Below are positions 6,312 to 7,925 of a DNA stretch of 7,925 bases, piece by piece. The stretch spans positions 1 through 7,925 of the forward strand of contig DIKH01000244.1 in the NCBI GenBank assembly GCA_002424495.1. Direction: 5' to 3'. Within the stretch, counting starts at the first letter, position 1. Each line of letters starts with the position of its first letter. The stretch is from Desulfobacteraceae bacterium UBA5623. GTDB taxonomy: Bacteria > Desulfobacterota > DSM-4660 > Desulfatiglandales > Desulfatiglandaceae. The translations under genes and the position numbers were made by a program. The notes under the pieces were generated by a model, which was given only the letters and a program-made list of their open reading frames with translations, made no database searches and had not been told where the DNA came from.

Positions 6312-7289
6312 ATGCAAGAGACTGACGGCAAATGGTCAAAAGAGGGGTCCAGGAATCATCAAGGCTATGGTCCCTTTGATTATGCGGGAAGGAAAATCAC
6401 AAAGGTCGAGGCCAGGCTCCATAATATAAGGGTGTTCGGCCGCTATGATTATCCCGAATTAGAAAGACTGGGCGCACTTGAAGACGACGATAATCCGGCA
6501 AAAAGTCCAAATTATCACCTGAAGGTGATCAGACAGGTCAAGGGGTCCCCGGATTTTTATCTCTCCGTCTTTGTCAACACAAAGGCCTTTTTTCCTCAAT
6601 GTTCCATTGAAATCCACCCAACCAGGGATATTGATAGCGAGACATACAAGACCTTCCTGATCTGGCTTAATCAGATCCTGCCGAACCTGATGGTCTCAAA
6701 GGTGGAGTATGCCATTGATCAGTTCTGTTTAGACCAGGCCAGTGCGGAGGTCCTCTTCTGGGTTTACATGAGATGCCTTCACCTTGGTTATCATAAGAAG
6801 GCAAAGATGCCGGGTGAAGATGAGCTGAAACAGGAAGGCGGGAAAAGGGGCCTTGCCTATGAAATAGACAGACATCACAAAGTCTATGAATGCGGCGGAG
6901 AAGACAGAAAACAAGACGGGGGTTGGGATCTGACAGACATTGACAGGGTCAGACTGAAACATAGAGTTGACAGGGCCAAACTAAAGGACTATGGGATAGC
7001 CAAACTCGCAGATCTTATTGAGAACCCTAGATTTACTGTGCTCAATCTCCACCGGTGGCGTTTTATGCAGTTTTTGAAATTGAGGAAACTGCCGAAATTT
7101 TGGCGGCCCTATCCAAATGAGAATCAGGTTTATCCTCTTGAGACACCTAAACTTGAGGCAATTCGATCCAGGCGCGAGTCGGATAATGTTGCCGAATACA
7201 TAGCCAATTACAAGAAACTTGTCAGGATAGAATTCAGGGTCAACAAGGCAATGAAGGCGTTTGACTGGCAGTGGTATAACATAAAGTAA
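6312..7289 (+). CDS. Basic protein of unknown function, weakly Rep_trans-like
   Basis: 325 residues, not firmly recognised. It is rich in Lys and Arg, without signal peptide or membrane segments. Stretches that recall replication-initiation factors of the Rep_trans / filamentous-phage type are CSIEIHPT (97-104), SKVEYAIDQF (129-138), and an Arg/Lys-rich helix leading to KDYGIAKLADL (225-235). The family pattern I have in mind is a beta strand ending in a PT turn, then a V-x-Y-A-I-D strand, then a basic helix followed by a GI-x-x-L motif. I cannot point to the catalytic tyrosine, and no phage or plasmid genes surround it, so it may be a domesticated or DNA-binding relative, or unrelated. There is no clear Shine-Dalgarno before the ATG and no alternative start nearby. 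It lies 59 bp after the hybrid kinase and shortly before the ASKHA gene on the same strand. Its four cysteines do not form an iron-sulfur motif. Confidence 0.8.
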   Translation: MQETDGKWSKEGSRNHQGYGPFDYAGRKITKVEARLHNIRVFGRYDYPELERLGALEDDDNPAKSPNYHLKVIRQVKGSPDFYLSVFVNTKAFFPQCSIEIHPTRDIDSETYKTFLIWLNQILPNLMVSKVEYAIDQFCLDQASAEVLFWVYMRCLHLGYHKKAKMPGEDELKQEGGKRGLAYEIDRHHKVYECGGEDRKQDGGWDLTDIDRVRLKHRVDRAKLKDYGIAKLADLIENPRFTVLNLHRWRFMQFLKLRKLPKFWRPYPNENQVYPLETPKLEAIRSRRESDNVAEYIANYKKLVRIEFRVNKAMKAFDWQWYNIK

Positions 7290-7312
7290 AGCTATTGGCT
7301 GTTAGCTTTTAG
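7288..7312. repeat. Heptanucleotide units with a small hairpin
   Basis: Right at the stop codon of the preceding gene stand three 7-nt units in register: GCTATTG (7291-7297), GCTGTTA (7298-7304) and GCTTTTA (7305-7311). The same bases give a 7-bp inverted repeat, AAAGCTA (7288-7294) with TAGCTTT (7303-7309), around an 8-base loop. The stem is too weak to call a terminator with confidence. The 7-nt register is the same as in the array at 1587-1614. Confidence 0.45.
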
Positions 7313-7316
7313 TTGA

Positions 7317-7925
7317 ATGGTTAAAATGAGATCAGATAATACATCCAATGCCTCCTGGATAAAAACAGTATTGCCGGAGATAAGCGCCCCCAGCCTGAAA
7401 GACAATACGGCTGATGTGGACAGGCTGATTAAGGGCATCAAAAAGGCCCTCAAGACAGAAAAGGTAGTGGTTGATTTTTCCCTTGTAAAAGTGATTCCCC
7501 GAATCCTGAATCAGTTCGACTATAAGGTAAAGACCATCCTGTACGAAACACAAGGTATATGGCATCTGATAGATGTAGTTTCTCCTGATGCAGAGCAATC
7601 CATTTACGCAATCTCCATGGATCTGGGCAGCTCAACCGTGGTTATCAGGCTGATCAATATCCAGAATGGCGATGTAGTAGATGAGATTTCTATTCATAAT
7701 CCGCAGATACAGATCGGGGCCGACATACTTACAAGAATTCATTATGCCGCTCAAGAGGGGGGGCTGGCCAGGCTCAAGGGGCTTGTGGTTGACAGGATCA
7801 ACGATCAAATTGCTCAGTTGGCCGATAAGCATGATATCAACAGCAGTTCAATAGTCGGGATGGCTGTGGCCGGAAACACCACAATGACCCATCTTTTCCT
7901 GGGGCTCGATCCTTACAGGATATGC
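7317..7925 (+). CDS. ASKHA-type corrinoid reductive activator (RACo/RamA-like), 5' part
   Basis: 203 residues are visible and the gene runs off the window. It starts at ATG 7317, or at ATG 7326 three codons later; neither has a good Shine-Dalgarno. The protein begins in the linker/middle region typical of the family (LPEISAPSLKDN, then VDRLIKGIK). It then enters the ASKHA nucleotide-binding domain with phosphate-1 motif MDLGSSTVV (Asp102 to Thr107), HNPQIQIGADILTRI, and AGNTTMTHLFLG from residue 185. RACo and RamA proteins use ATP to drive low-potential reduction of inactive Co(II) corrinoid in methyltransferase systems. Those proteins normally carry an iron-sulfur domain, [2Fe-2S] at the N-terminus in RACo and 4Fe-4S at the C-terminus in RamA. 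There is none at this N-terminus, so it would have to be C-terminal, on another protein, or absent. The family call is firm; the exact partner is unknown. Confidence 0.85.
   Translation, partial: MVKMRSDNTSNASWIKTVLPEISAPSLKDNTADVDRLIKGIKKALKTEKVVVDFSLVKVIPRILNQFDYKVKTILYETQGIWHLIDVVSPDAEQSIYAISMDLGSSTVVIRLINIQNGDVVDEISIHNPQIQIGADILTRIHYAAQEGGLARLKGLVVDRINDQIAQLADKHDINSSSIVGMAVAGNTTMTHLFLGLDPYRIC

Noticed and set aside
7287..7316. Unassigned protein and ASKHA protein sharing one frame, suggesting a split gene
   Set aside because: Two different stops (TAA 7287, TGA 7314) separate them, the first protein has no ferredoxin motif, and the intervening bases are heptamer repeat rather than coding sequence.

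Overview
The window has about 48% G+C by eye and is compactly coded, with every credible gene on the + strand. Its gene set is a GlmM-type phosphohexomutase, an HDOD-GAF histidine kinase, a hybrid REC-PAS-kinase-REC protein and an ASKHA/RACo-type corrinoid reductive activator. Together with the intergenic short tandem repeats, this fits an anaerobic Desulfobacterota (former Deltaproteobacteria). That placement is inference from gene content; no rRNA or marker gene is present.

Layout. Positions 1-162 are a leader with a 9-nt tandem repeat (108-147) and a clear ribosome binding site. Positions 163-1512 are glmM, which makes glucosamine-1-phosphate for cell-wall precursors. Positions 1513-1952 are a 440-bp non-coding gap. 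It holds a 15-bp-arm inverted repeat built on heptanucleotide units and followed by a T-run (probable terminator). Next come small AT-rich repeats, then a putative promoter whose -10 lies inside a perfect 8+8 dyad. Positions 1953-4118 encode an HDOD-GAF-HisKA-HATPase kinase. Positions 4273-6252 encode a REC-PAS-HisKA-HATPase-REC hybrid kinase. Positions 6312-7289 are a basic protein I cannot assign firmly, with weak resemblance to Rep_trans-type replication initiators. From 7317 to the window edge runs the 5' part of an ASKHA (RACo/RamA-like) ATPase gene that lacks the usual N-terminal ferredoxin domain.

How the genes work together. The two kinases look co-transcribed and probably form one multi-step phosphorelay. 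The first has no receiver, and the second carries receivers at both ends and no DNA-binding output, so the final output regulator must lie outside the window. The gap upstream, with its own promoter and dyad, separates the kinases from glmM. The ASKHA gene belongs to corrinoid-dependent methyl-transfer metabolism, and nothing visible ties it functionally to the kinases.

The most notable structure is at the junction of the two kinase genes. Positions 4114-4272 contain a diverged copy of the region at 4254 onward. The copy includes the ribosome binding site, the start codon and the first 20 or so codons of the receiver domain, offset by 138 bp and in frame. The hybrid kinase therefore has two in-frame starts, each with its own Shine-Dalgarno. 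The downstream one (4273) is better supported.

I do not see a clearly new defence or mobile system. The items most worth checking are the duplicated start region, the dyad over the kinase promoter, the unassigned 325-residue protein and the ferredoxin-less ASKHA protein.
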